This document shows positions 1 to 6,905 of a stretch of DNA of 11,986 bases, piece by piece (the stretch's first letter is position 1; every line of letters begins with the position of its first letter). The notes below the pieces were generated by a model that made no database searches, had not been told where the DNA came from, and saw only the letters and a program-made list of their open reading frames with translations. The stretch lies in assembly GCA_017998195.1 (NCBI GenBank), contig JAGODN010000033.1:1-11986 (forward strand), read 5' to 3'. The stretch is from Desulfobulbus sp. Its GTDB lineage: Bacteria > Desulfobacterota > Desulfobulbia > Desulfobulbales > Desulfobulbaceae. Position numbers and translations under genes: made by a program.

Positions 1-1
1 C

Positions 2-715
2 GTCCAGGGCATGCACCACCACTGGCTGCTGGACACGGCCCGGAGCCGCCTCGGTCGTACCCAGGCGGCCGCGGCCACGGTGGAAACCCGATTCCGCTAC
101 AACCCGGATGTGAAGAGCCTGCCGGCCATGGTGCCGGCGGTGATCCCGCTGCTCCTGCTGATGATTCCGGCCATGCTCACCGCCCTGTCCGTGGTGCGTG
201 AGAAGGAGATGGGCTCGATAATCAACCTGTACGTCACCCCGGTGCGGCGCAGCGAGTTCCTGCTCGGCAAGCAGCTGCCCTACCTGCTGCTGGCCATGGG
301 CAACTTTCTCCTCTTGACCGCACTCGCGGTGACCGTGTTCGGCGTGCCCATGACCGGCAGCTTTGCCGCGCTGTTCCTGGCGACCCTCCTCTACACCCTG
401 TTCGCCACCGGCTTCGGCCTGTTCGCCTCGGTGTTCACCCGCAGCCAGATCGCCGCCATCTTCGCCACCATGGTCGGCACCATCCTGCCCGTGGTCCAGT
501 TCGCCGGCCTGATCAACCCGGTCAGTTCGCTGGCCGGGGCAGGGCGGCTGATCGGCGAGGTCTACCCGGCCACGCACATGCTCATCATCAGCCGCGGCGT
601 GTTCAGCAAGGCGCTCGGCGTGGCCGACCTGGGTGTCCAGTTCGCGGCCCTGCTCGCGGCAGTGCCGGTGATCTTCGTGCTCGCCGTCCTCCTGCTCGAC
701 CGACAGGAGCGCTGA
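2..715 (+). CDS. rbbA: RbbA-type ABC exporter, C-terminal permease part (5' end outside window)
   Basis: This is the C-terminal 237 residues of an ABC-2 permease domain. The frame is open from base 2, so the gene begins before the window and the first in-frame ATG at 11 is not its start. The motif FRYNPDVKSLPAMVPAVIP is followed by a helix, ALSVVREKEMGSI, then YVTPVRRSEFLLGKQLPY and GEVYPATHM. I know this series from the C-terminal half of E. coli RbbA (YhiH), where it follows two ABC ATPase domains. About five hydrophobic segments are visible. The ATPase half is presumed to lie upstream but is not seen. The stop is one base before the yhhJ start, so the two are almost certainly co-transcribed and form one inner-membrane exporter. 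In E. coli a HlyD-like adaptor (YhiI) precedes them. The exported substrate is unknown. RbbA was also described as a ribosome-associated ATPase, which this fragment cannot test. Confidence 0.9.
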   Translation, partial: VQGMHHHWLLDTARSRLGRTQAAAATVETRFRYNPDVKSLPAMVPAVIPLLLLMIPAMLTALSVVREKEMGSIINLYVTPVRRSEFLLGKQLPYLLLAMGNFLLLTALAVTVFGVPMTGSFAALFLATLLYTLFATGFGLFASVFTRSQIAAIFATMVGTILPVVQFAGLINPVSSLAGAGRLIGEVYPATHMLIISRGVFSKALGVADLGVQFAALLAAVPVIFVLAVLLLDRQER

Positions 716-716
716 G

Positions 717-1841
717 ATGGTCAGCCCCGCGACCATTTACCGCCTGGGGGTCAAGGAGTTGTGGAGCCTGTGGCGCGACCCGATCATGCTCGTGCTGATC
801 GTCTACGCTTTCACCCTGGCGATCTACATGGCCGGCACGGCCGTGCCCGACACGGTCAGTCGGGCGGCGCTGGCCATCGTTGACGAGGACGACTCGCCGC
901 TGTCCACCCGCATCGCCGCCGCCTTTTACCCGCCCCATTTCCTGCGCCCGGTGATGATCGGCCTGGACGAGGTCGACCCGGGCATGGACAGCGGCCGCCA
1001 CACCTTTGTGCTCGACATCCCGCCGGGGTTCCAGCGAGACGTGCTCGCCGGCCGCGCCCCGGCCCTGCAGCTGAGCGTCGACGCCACCCGCATGAGCCAG
1101 GCCTTCAGCGGCAGCGGCTCCATCCAGCAGATCGCGCTGGCCGAGGTGGACGAATTCGTTCGGGGCGTGCGGGGCGGCGATGCGCCGCCGGTGGACCTGG
1201 TGCTGCGCGCCCGGTTCAACCCCAACCTCACCCAGGCCTGGTTCGGTTCACTGATGGAGCTGATCAGCATGGTCACCATGCTCGCCATCGTCCTCACCGG
1301 CGCCGCGCTCATCCGCGAGCGCGAGCACGGCACCATCGAGCACCTGCTGGTCATGCCGGTCACCCCGGCCGAGATCATGCTTGCCAAGGTCTGGTCCATG
1401 GGGCTGGTGGTGCTGATGGCCACCGGGCTGTCGCTGGCCACTGTTGTCCAGGGGGCGCTGCAGGTGCCGATCGAGGGCTCGATCACGCTTTTTCTCGCCG
1501 GCACCGCGCTCCACCTGTTCGCCACCACCTCGCTGGGCATTTTCCTCGCCACCCTGGCTCGGTCCATGCCGCAGTTCGGCCTGCTCATCGTGCTCGTGCT
1601 GCTGCCGCTGAACATGCTCTCCGGCGGCATCACCCCGCGGGAGAGCATGCCGGTGCTGGCCCAGGCGGTGATGACCGCGGCGCCGACCACCCACTTCGTC
1701 GCCGCCAGCCAGGCCATCCTCTACCGCGGCGCCGGCTTCGCCGCGGTCTGGCCGCAGTTCCTGCTGCTGGCGGTGATCGGCCTGGTGCTCGCCTGCCTCG
1801 CGCTCGCCCGCTTCCGCCGCTCCCTCTCCACCCTCGCCTGA
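717..1841 (+). CDS. yhhJ: YhhJ-type ABC-2 exporter permease
   Basis: A 374-residue inner-membrane permease of the ABC-2 family, close to the length of E. coli YhhJ. One N-terminal helix (about 22-42) is followed by a long extracytoplasmic domain (about 43-175) containing VDATRMSQAFSGSG and RARFNPNLTQAWFG. Next come the cytoplasmic-facing LIREREHGTIEHLLVMPVTP (199-218) and about five more helices with ARSMPQFGL and LSGGITPRESMP. These match what I recall of YhhJ almost motif for motif. It should pair with the RbbA half just upstream to form the translocation pore; the substrate is unknown. The start ATG at 717 comes one base after the rbbA stop, and an AGGAG inside the last codons of rbbA serves as ribosome site, so translation is probably coupled. 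It is the last gene before an intrinsic terminator. Confidence 0.93.
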   Translation: MVSPATIYRLGVKELWSLWRDPIMLVLIVYAFTLAIYMAGTAVPDTVSRAALAIVDEDDSPLSTRIAAAFYPPHFLRPVMIGLDEVDPGMDSGRHTFVLDIPPGFQRDVLAGRAPALQLSVDATRMSQAFSGSGSIQQIALAEVDEFVRGVRGGDAPPVDLVLRARFNPNLTQAWFGSLMELISMVTMLAIVLTGAALIREREHGTIEHLLVMPVTPAEIMLAKVWSMGLVVLMATGLSLATVVQGALQVPIEGSITLFLAGTALHLFATTSLGIFLATLARSMPQFGLLIVLVLLPLNMLSGGITPRESMPVLAQAVMTAAPTTHFVAASQAILYRGAGFAAVWPQFLLLAVIGLVLACLALARFRRSLSTLA

Positions 1842-1925
1842 ACCCGCCCGCCGGCGCGGGGTGTCGCCGGTTTTCAGGCAACCACTTGTCTTTCTGAAAT
1901 TTTTATATAAATCAGCAGGTTCGCT

Positions 1926-1960
1926 CCCTGGTCAGAAAATGGCCAGGGTTCTGTTTTTTT
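1926..1960 (+). terminator. Intrinsic terminator after rbbA-yhhJ
   Basis: An 8-base-pair stem (1926-1933 CCCTGGTC with 1941-1948 GGCCAGGG, including one G-T pair) and a 7-base loop AGAAAAT are followed by TTCTGTTTTTTT (1949-1960). Stem, loop and T-run all fit rho-independent termination on the + strand. It ends the exporter operon and insulates the phosphate genes. Confidence 0.85.
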
Positions 1961-1961
1961 G

Positions 1962-1990
1962 GTGTCATATTCATCGTGGGGCGGTAGATT
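1962..1990 (+). promoter_or_regulatory. Weak sigma-70 promoter candidate for the DUF47-pit operon
   Basis: GTGTCA (1962-1967) and TAGATT (1985-1990) are separated by 17 bases; each box matches 4 of 6 consensus positions. It lies directly behind the terminator, where a promoter is needed, about 145 bases before the DUF47 start. The match alone is not strong. Confidence 0.3.
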
Positions 1991-2087
1991 CGTGCACGCC
2001 CCGGCAGCGGGAACAATCGCCCGCCGGAGCACGGCCCGGGTCGGCCCGCTCGCGGACAACGGCCCGAATTTCCTGACTTTGCGATGC

Positions 2088-2117
2088 GACCGTCGCGGTC
2101 CCTCAGCGGGCGACCGC
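2088..2117 (+). promoter_or_regulatory. Two mutually exclusive stems in the leader of the DUF47 gene
   Basis: GACCG (2088-2092) can pair with CGGTC (2096-2100) over a 3-base loop. GCGGTC (2095-2100) can instead pair with GACCGC (2112-2117) over an 11-base loop. They share CGGTC, so only one can form. The second stem ends 7 bases before the ribosome site at 2125. A regulatory role is inference; in GC-rich DNA such pairs arise by chance. Confidence 0.2.
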
Positions 2118-2124
2118 ACACGAC

Positions 2125-2133
2125 AAGGGAGAG
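2125..2133 (+). promoter_or_regulatory. Ribosome binding site that fixes the DUF47 start
   Basis: AAGGGAGAG lies 5 bases before the ATG at 2139. It decides the start against the TTG at 1959 in the same frame, which would add 60 residues with no family similarity. Confidence 0.8.
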
Positions 2134-2138
2134 TACCT

Positions 2139-2783
2139 ATGCGATTGGGTTTCCTGGCAAAAATTCTGCCGCCGCCGGAGAACAAGTTCTACAATTTTTT
2201 TGAAAACGGGGCGGAAGTCTGCGAATTGTCCTCCCAGCTCTTCTACCAGATCGTCCATTCCGACCTGAAGGAGCGGGAGGTCTACCTCATCCACGCCAAG
2301 ACCTACAAGCGGCGGGCGGTGGAGGCCCTGGAGGGGAGCCTGGCCCTGCTCAACGCCTCGTTCGTCACCCCCATCGACCGGGAGGACATCCAGCTCATCT
2401 CCACCTACCTGTACAAAAGTACCAAGGTGGTGCTCAAGGCCTGCGTCAACCTGCGCATCTACCAGATCGACGCCTACAACGACATCGTCAAGAAGCAGGC
2501 GGAGATCCTGCTCAAGTCGGCCGAGGAGCTGCGCACGATCGTCACCATGCTCAAGAAGGGCTCGCCCCTGGCCGAGGTGACCGCCTGCTGCTCGCGCATC
2601 AAGGACATCGAGAACCGCGGCGACGAGATCCTCTTCTCCGCCACCGAGGAGCTGTTTTCCGGCAAGTACGACGCGCTCCACGTGCTCAAGCTGCGTGACA
2701 TCTACAAGGGGATCGAGAACGCGCTGGACATGGGTTCGATCATCTCCGACGTGATCGTCAACATCGTTCTCAAGCACAGCTGA
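2139..2783 (+). CDS. DUF47 / PhoU-like phosphate transport accessory protein
   Basis: A 214-residue, almost wholly helical soluble protein of the DUF47 (PF01865, PhoU-like) family, at the usual family length. The order seen is an N-terminal FFENGAEVCELSSQLF helix, the TPIDREDI segment (77-84) typical of the family, a central helical pair, the acidic motif DIENRGDE (156-163), and the C-terminal KGIENALDMGSIISDVIVN (190-208). The spaced Glu/Asp residues in the last two are like the metal-binding E-x3-D motifs of PhoU bundles. DUF47 proteins are regularly encoded beside PiT transporters and are thought to modulate them from the cytoplasmic side, and the pit gene follows here after 75 bases. No signal peptide or membrane segment is seen. 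Confidence 0.93.
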   Translation: MRLGFLAKILPPPENKFYNFFENGAEVCELSSQLFYQIVHSDLKEREVYLIHAKTYKRRAVEALEGSLALLNASFVTPIDREDIQLISTYLYKSTKVVLKACVNLRIYQIDAYNDIVKKQAEILLKSAEELRTIVTMLKKGSPLAEVTACCSRIKDIENRGDEILFSATEELFSGKYDALHVLKLRDIYKGIENALDMGSIISDVIVNIVLKHS

Positions 2784-2788
2784 CCGCC

Positions 2789-2833
2789 GGCCCCGCCAGG
2801 GGCCAGGGGGTGCGCGGCCGCGCCGCCGGCCGC
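2789..2833 (+). promoter_or_regulatory. Two GC-only hairpins between the DUF47 gene and pit
   Basis: GGCCCC (2789-2794) pairs with GGGGCC (2799-2804) over a 4-base loop. GCGGCCG (2814-2820) pairs with CGGCCGC (2827-2833) over a 6-base loop. Neither has a T-run, so they are not intrinsic terminators. They stand between the DUF47 stop and the pit ribosome site at 2845 and could stabilise or cleave the message to set different expression of the two genes; this is inference. Confidence 0.4.
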
Positions 2834-2858
2834 ATCACGGAAGAAAGGAAGAGGTTCC

Positions 2859-3860
2859 ATGGTCCTGTCCCTGCTCATCGCCGTCATCGTCATCGCGCTC
2901 ATCTTCGAGTACATCAACGGTTTCCACGATTCGGCCAACGCCATTGCCACGGTGGTTTCCACCAAGGTGCTCACCGCCCGTCAGGCCATTCTCTACGCCG
3001 GTGTGCTCAACATCGCCGGCGCCTTCATGGGCACCCACGTGGCCAGCACCATCGGCCGGGGGATCGTCGATACCGGCAGCGTCACCCAGGGGGTGATCCT
3101 CTGCGCCCTGCTGGCGGCGATCATCTGGAACCTGATCACCTGGTACTACGGCATCCCCTCGAGCAGTTCGCACGCCCTCATCGGCGGGCTCATCGGCGCG
3201 GCCCTGTCCAAGGCCGGCTACCAGGTGGTCCACTTCGAAGGCGTCACCAAAAAGGTGCTCCTGCCCATGGTCACCTCGCCGCTCATCGGCTTTGCCATCG
3301 GTTTTGCCTGCATGGTGGTGATCCTGTGGATCTGCCGCCGGGCCAACCCCAACTCGGTGAACCGGTATTTCAAGAAGCTGCAGATTCTCTCGGCCGGGGT
3401 GATGGCGCTCAGCCACGGCAGCAACGACGCCCAGAAGACCATGGGCATCATCACCATGGCCCTGGTGAGCTACCACGCCCTGGACAGCTTCGTGGTGCCC
3501 GCCTGGGTCATCCTCAGCTGCGCCGTGACCATGGGCCTGGGGACCATGGCCGGCGGCTGGCGGATCATCCGCACCATGGGCAGCAAGATGATCAAGCTCA
3601 AGCCGGTGCACGGCTTCGCCGCCGAGACCTCGGCCGCGGCCGTGATTCTCACCGCCTCCCACTTCGGCATCCCGGTGAGCACCACCCACATCATCTCCAC
3701 CTCGATCATGGGCGTGGGCAGCACCCGCGGCGCGCATGCGCTCAAGTGGGGCATCGTCGGCAACATCGTCATGGCCTGGGTGCTCACCATCCCTATCTGC
3801 ATGGTGATCGCCGCCATCCTCTACAGCATCGCCCGCCTCTTCCACCTCCTGCCCCTCTGA
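2859..3860 (+). CDS. pit: PiT-family inorganic phosphate transporter
   Basis: A 333-residue integral membrane protein of the PiT family (PF01384), which imports inorganic phosphate with protons or sodium, usually as a metal-phosphate complex. Both inverted-repeat signatures are present: GFHDSANAIATVVSTK (21-36) and SHGSNDAQKTMGII (185-198). Each is followed by its Ser-rich re-entrant loop, PSSSSHALIGGLIGA (100-114) and PVSTTHIISTSIMG (272-285). About ten hydrophobic segments are visible. It is much shorter than E. coli PitA (about 500 residues) and lacks the long central cytoplasmic loop, as is common for DUF47-linked forms. AGGAAGAGG (2845-2853) gives a good ribosome site 5 bases before the ATG. 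It shares the operon with the DUF47 gene upstream. The driving ion cannot be read from the sequence. Confidence 0.94.
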   Translation: MVLSLLIAVIVIALIFEYINGFHDSANAIATVVSTKVLTARQAILYAGVLNIAGAFMGTHVASTIGRGIVDTGSVTQGVILCALLAAIIWNLITWYYGIPSSSSHALIGGLIGAALSKAGYQVVHFEGVTKKVLLPMVTSPLIGFAIGFACMVVILWICRRANPNSVNRYFKKLQILSAGVMALSHGSNDAQKTMGIITMALVSYHALDSFVVPAWVILSCAVTMGLGTMAGGWRIIRTMGSKMIKLKPVHGFAAETSAAAVILTASHFGIPVSTTHIISTSIMGVGSTRGAHALKWGIVGNIVMAWVLTIPICMVIAAILYSIARLFHLLPL

Positions 3861-3876
3861 ACCGCACCGGTCCGCG

Positions 3877-3935
3877 CCGCCCCGCTCCCGGCGGGGCGGG
3901 AGGGCGGAGTACCCCGATCCCGGGCGTTTGCCCGG
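3877..3935. terminator. Hairpins between convergent pit and uspE genes
   Basis: A 9-base-pair stem CCGCCCCGC (3877-3885) / GCGGGGCGG (3891-3899) with a 5-base loop is followed by a second stem CCGGGC (3920-3925) / GCCCGG (3930-3935) with loop GTTT. They sit between two convergent genes where bidirectional termination is expected. Neither side has a T-run, so intrinsic termination is uncertain; they may instead mark 3' message ends. Confidence 0.4.
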
Positions 3936-3948
3936 CGCCTCACCCCCT

Positions 3949-4890
3949 TCAATAGGCCTTGACCGGCGAGACGAAGCCGCCCGGTTTGACCGCCAGCAGG
4001 GCGCATTCCAGCTCGTGCATAATGTTTTCCGCAGTGTTGCCCATGAGGTAGCCGAAGATGCCGGTGCGCGCCACCGTGCCCATGACCAGGATGTCGATCT
4101 TGCGGCTGCGCACGAACAGCGGGATCATCTTCTCGGGCTGGCCCTTCATGCGGTGCACGTGGAAGCGGCCGCCGATGGCGGACGCCTCGAGCAGCCGGCC
4201 GAGTTCCAGCTGATGCGCGGACTGGGCGTTCTGCATGGTGCTCTGCATGGTGTCGGCCGGGATCTCCACCCGGGTGTTGCCGCGCAGGAACCGTTCGAAC
4301 TCGAAATCCCAGCAGCTGACAATGGCCAGGTCGCCGTCGCAGCTGTCGGCGAGCGAGCGGCCCAGGGTGAGCAGGCGCAGGGCCAGGTCGTGTTCGGACG
4401 CCTCCCGGTTGTCGGCGCTGACCGCCACGGCCACGCGGATCTCGCTCTTCGGCCGGTTGATCGGCCGGGCCAGCCACACCGGGCAGGGGCACTTGCGCAA
4501 CAGGGTCATGTCCAGCGAGGTGAAACCGACCCCGCCCTCGATGGGCTCGGCCTCCTTGATGACCAGGTCGTGCACCTCGCGCAGGGCATGGCGGATCATG
4601 CGCACCGCCGGCGGGTCGGCCCCGGCGTCCAGTTCGACCGTGACCGGCGGGTCGTTGCCGCGCAGGTGCAGGGCGGCGCGCGCCTGGCGGATGGCGGTGT
4701 CCATCTGCTCGAGCAGGAACTCCCGGTACCTGTCCTGGTACATCTCGTGGCTCTTCGGCAGTTCGGGATAGACGAGCAGACACTTGAGCGCCGCCCGGTT
4801 GGCGCGGGCCAGGCTGAGAGCCTGCTTGAGCCCTTCGATATCGTCGCCGATGCCGGTGCTGGCGTAGAGGATGTTGCGGAAACTGTGCAT
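3949..4890 (-). CDS. uspE: Tandem universal stress protein, UspE type
   Basis: A 313-residue cytoplasmic protein with two Usp domains (about 1-143 and 149-305), the length and layout of E. coli UspE (about 316). The first domain starts FRNILYAS and ends TLLRKCPCPVWL, without an intact nucleotide loop. The second ends DILVMGTVARTGIFGYLMGN, and residues 271-286 resemble the ATP-binding G-x2-G-x9-G-(S/T) loop, with Ala274 for the second Gly and G284-N-T at the end, much like UspE. AGGAG (4897-4901 on the complement) lies 6 bases before the ATG. The gene begins 61 bases after the K+/H+ antiporter gene on the same strand and probably shares its message, which suggests a stress or nucleotide-sensing role tied to ion balance. 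The specific ligand is unknown. Confidence 0.88.
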   Translation of the reverse strand: MHSFRNILYASTGIGDDIEGLKQALSLARANRAALKCLLVYPELPKSHEMYQDRYREFLLEQMDTAIRQARAALHLRGNDPPVTVELDAGADPPAVRMIRHALREVHDLVIKEAEPIEGGVGFTSLDMTLLRKCPCPVWLARPINRPKSEIRVAVAVSADNREASEHDLALRLLTLGRSLADSCDGDLAIVSCWDFEFERFLRGNTRVEIPADTMQSTMQNAQSAHQLELGRLLEASAIGGRFHVHRMKGQPEKMIPLFVRSRKIDILVMGTVARTGIFGYLMGNTAENIMHELECALLAVKPGGFVSPVKAY

Positions 4891-4951
4891 GGGGTGCTCC
4901 TGGGCAAAAGGAATGCCGCCGGGGCGGCGGGAGAGGGGGGGGCGGCGCGGT

Positions 4952-6682
4952 CTAGTCGCCGGCGGCAGGCGTGCGCCCGGCGGGGAAAGGTGCGGGTGCG
5001 GCGGTTTCCGGGGCGAAGATCAGGGTCGCCAGGCCGTCGTCCTCGCCCGGGGTGACCAGGAAGGGGCCGAGCCGGACCGGCTCGCCGCCGGTCTCGGCGA
5101 GCAGCTCACCGAGCGACTGCTGCCGGTCGCGCGGACAGGCGAGGCTAAAGAAGCCGCAGAGTTGGCCGGCGGTGTGGTCGGCGCGGAAGACGATCTCCTG
5201 GCCCGGGGCGAGCAGCACCGGATCGGCGCAGGCGTCGAACAGGCAGTCCATGAGCGGCTTGATCCGCCGGCGCATGGCCACGAACACCCGGTCGCCGGGG
5301 GCGAGCACGGTGCGACCGCGCGGCATGATCACCTCGTTGCCGCGCACCACCAGGGTCACGGTCACCTCGTAGGGCAGGGCCAGTTCGCGCAGGGTCCGGC
5401 CGGCCACGTTGGCGTCGGCCGCCACCCGGTATTCGACGATCTCGCCGTCCACGTGGCGCAGGGCGTTGATCTCCACGCTCACCGGCGCGGTCGCGTCCGA
5501 GCGCACGCCGAGCCGCAGCCAGCGCGCCACCAGCGGCAGCGACCAGCCCTGGGTGACAGCCGAGACGAGCACGACGAAGAACACCACGTTGAAGATGAGC
5601 GTGCCCGTCTCGATCCCGGCCATGAGCGGGAAGGTGGCCAGGGTGATGGGCACCGCCCCCTTGAGCCCGACCCAGGAGAGAAAGAGGGTCTCCCGCAGGC
5701 TGAAACCGAAGGGCCAGGTCGACAGGGCCACGGCCAGCGGCCGGGCGACGAAGGTCAGGGCCAGGGCGACGAGCAGGCCGTCCACCGCCACCCCGGCCAG
5801 CCGGCTGGGGAAGCTGAGCATGCCGAGCATGACGAACAGCACGATCTGCCCGAGCCAGGCGGCCGCGTCGTGGAACTGGAAGATGCCGTTGCGGTAGACC
5901 AGCGACTTGCTGCCGAGCACGATGCCGGCGATGTACACCGCGAGAAAGCCGCTGCCGCCGAGCACCGCCGCCAGGCCGAAGGTGAGCAGGCCGAAGGCGA
6001 GCACCAGCACCGGGTAGAGGCCGGCGTAGTCGAGGTTGATGCGGTTGACCACCCAGGTGGCGACGGAGCCGAGCGCGACCCCGACCAGGGTGCCGACGCC
6101 GAACTGGAGCAGGAAGAGCAGGGCCAGCCCGGCAGCCGAGTCGGCGGTGCCGGTGATCAGGGCGATGCTGCCCACGGTGAGGAAGATGGCCATCGGGTCG
6201 TTGGAGCCGCTCTCCACCTCCAGGGTGTCGGCAAGCCGCCGCGACAGCCGCAGGCCGCTGGTGCGGAGGATGGAGAACACCGCCGCGGCATCGGTGGAGC
6301 CGACGATCGCCCCGAGGAGCAGGCCGTGCAGGAGCGGCATGTCGAGCACCAGGGTAGCGGCGACGCCGGTCAGGGCCGAGGTGAGCACCACGCCCAGGGT
6401 GGCCAGGCTCAGGGCCGGCCGCCAGACCGAACGCACCGAATGGATCGAGGTGCGCAGGCCGCCGTCGAACAGGATGAGCGCCAGGGCGGCGCTGCCGATG
6501 CTGTTGGCCAGGGGGTAGTTCTCGAAGGCAATACGGCCCACGCCCTCGGAGCCGGCCAGCATGCCGACGCCGAGGAACAGCACCAGCATGGGCATGCCGA
6601 TGCGCGCCGAGAACTTGCTCGAGCCGATGCCGAGCAGCAGCAGGATGCCGGTGAGAAAGAGGATGGTGTTGATGCTGATCAT
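4952..6682 (-). CDS. nhaP2: CPA1 K+/H+ antiporter, NhaP2 (CvrA) family
   Basis: A 576-residue protein, nearly the length of E. coli CvrA/NhaP2 (578). Residues 1-385 form about 12-13 membrane segments with GMPMLVLFLGVGMLAG (29-44), DGGLRT (73-78), GAIVGSTDAAAVFS (124-137) and the ion-site motif ESGSNDP (157-163), then SWVGLKGAVPITLA (336-349). The cytoplasmic tail has an RCK_C (TrkA-C)-like segment (about 405-472, with GRTLRELALP and LAPGDRVFVAMRR) and a further C-terminal domain (about 505-560) resembling the CorC/HlyC transporter-associated fold of CvrA. Members expel K+ (some also Na+) in exchange for protons. The start at 6682 is the only ATG before the first helix. Its GGAGG (6686-6690 complement) is only 3 bases away, which is tight. 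The longer frame upstream to 7501 is antisense to umpA and not credible. It is transcribed divergently from umpA and upstream of uspE. Confidence 0.93.
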   Translation of the reverse strand: MISINTILFLTGILLLLGIGSSKFSARIGMPMLVLFLGVGMLAGSEGVGRIAFENYPLANSIGSAALALILFDGGLRTSIHSVRSVWRPALSLATLGVVLTSALTGVAATLVLDMPLLHGLLLGAIVGSTDAAAVFSILRTSGLRLSRRLADTLEVESGSNDPMAIFLTVGSIALITGTADSAAGLALLFLLQFGVGTLVGVALGSVATWVVNRINLDYAGLYPVLVLAFGLLTFGLAAVLGGSGFLAVYIAGIVLGSKSLVYRNGIFQFHDAAAWLGQIVLFVMLGMLSFPSRLAGVAVDGLLVALALTFVARPLAVALSTWPFGFSLRETLFLSWVGLKGAVPITLATFPLMAGIETGTLIFNVVFFVVLVSAVTQGWSLPLVARWLRLGVRSDATAPVSVEINALRHVDGEIVEYRVAADANVAGRTLRELALPYEVTVTLVVRGNEVIMPRGRTVLAPGDRVFVAMRRRIKPLMDCLFDACADPVLLAPGQEIVFRADHTAGQLCGFFSLACPRDRQQSLGELLAETGGEPVRLGPFLVTPGEDDGLATLIFAPETAAPAPFPAGRTPAAGD

Positions 6683-6735
6683 GGACCTCCGGGTGGGCCG
6701 GGCGCCGTGTTGGCGGGCGAGCGGACCGTAGGGGG

Positions 6736-6764
6736 AATAAAGCAGTGAATGGCCGCGCGGGCAA
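6736..6764 (-). promoter_or_regulatory. Sigma-70-like promoter candidate for nhaP2-uspE
   Basis: On the complement, TTGCCC (6764-6759) and TTTATT (6741-6736) are 17 bases apart, with TGC directly before the -10 (extended -10 type) and an A-rich stretch just upstream of the -35. Both boxes match 4 of 6. Transcription would start near 6729, leaving a leader of about 47 bases. Confidence 0.5.
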
Positions 6765-6770
6765 TCTTTT

Positions 6771-6859
6771 TCCGCGCCGGACCGGGGGGCATGGCGGCTG
6801 CGGCCGGGCGGCGCGGTCGCCCCCGGGCGCGGGCGGAACGAACCGGTCCGGGGCGCGGA
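6771..6859. repeat. Imperfect inverted repeat in the divergent promoter region
   Basis: TCCGCGCCGGACCGG (6771-6785) is complementary to CCGGTCCGGGGCGCGGA (6843-6859): 8 pairs, a 2-base bulge (6850-6851), then 7 pairs, with 57 bases between the arms. No T-run follows on either strand. It lies between the two divergent promoters and about 55-145 bases upstream of the expected sigma-54 start, where activator sites usually sit. It could be paired operator sites or an RNA/DNA hairpin; function is inferred. Confidence 0.5.
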
Positions 6860-6888
6860 TCGGCCGCAAGTTCCAACTGTTGTCGCCC

Positions 6889-6905
6889 TTGGCGAAGTGC
6901 TTGCA
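6889..6905 (+). promoter_or_regulatory. Sigma-54 (RpoN) -24/-12 promoter candidate for umpA-umpB-PII
   Basis: TTGGC (6889-6893) and TTGCA (6901-6905) are separated by exactly 7 bases, so GG (6891-6892) and GC (6903-6904) have the required 12-base register. The two invariant blocks YTGGC and TTGCW match fully; the less conserved ACG between them does not. Predicted start near 6916, about 85 bases before umpA. An activator of the NtrC type would be needed and is not encoded in the window. Confidence 0.55.

Larger units (their letters stand above)
1842..2138. other. Intergenic region between yhhJ and the phosphate transport operon
   Basis: No convincing gene is present. A TTG-started reading frame that continues into the DUF47 gene has no family resemblance upstream of 2139. 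The first part (1885-1912) is strikingly AT-rich for this genome and precedes the intrinsic terminator at 1926-1960. The remainder is a GC-rich leader holding a weak promoter candidate and two mutually exclusive small stems close to the DUF47 ribosome site. Confidence 0.7.

Noticed and set aside
1843..1860. A hairpin just after the yhhJ stop (CCCGC/GCGGG)
   Set aside because: The stem is only 5 base pairs and no T-run follows. The real terminator is at 1926-1960.
1886..1911. A promoter TTGTCT...TATAAA in the AT-rich patch
   Set aside because: The spacer is only 14 bases and the terminator follows immediately, so it would give a truncated RNA. No supporting feature was found.
1962..1979. A possible Pho box upstream of the DUF47-pit operon
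   Set aside because: Only the first half-site (TGTCATA) resembles the PhoB consensus. The second half, 11 bases on, does not match, and the spacing to the -10 candidate is wrong.
4915..4928. A GCCGC/GCGGC hairpin between nhaP2 and uspE
   Set aside because: It is a 5-base-pair stem without a T-run in GC-rich DNA, which is expected by chance and does not argue against co-transcription.
4871..6748. A 625-residue + strand open frame opposite nhaP2
   Set aside because: Its product is full of Gly, Gln, His, Glu and Arg, as expected for the antisense of a GC-rich membrane-protein gene. The minus-strand gene has clear family motifs throughout.
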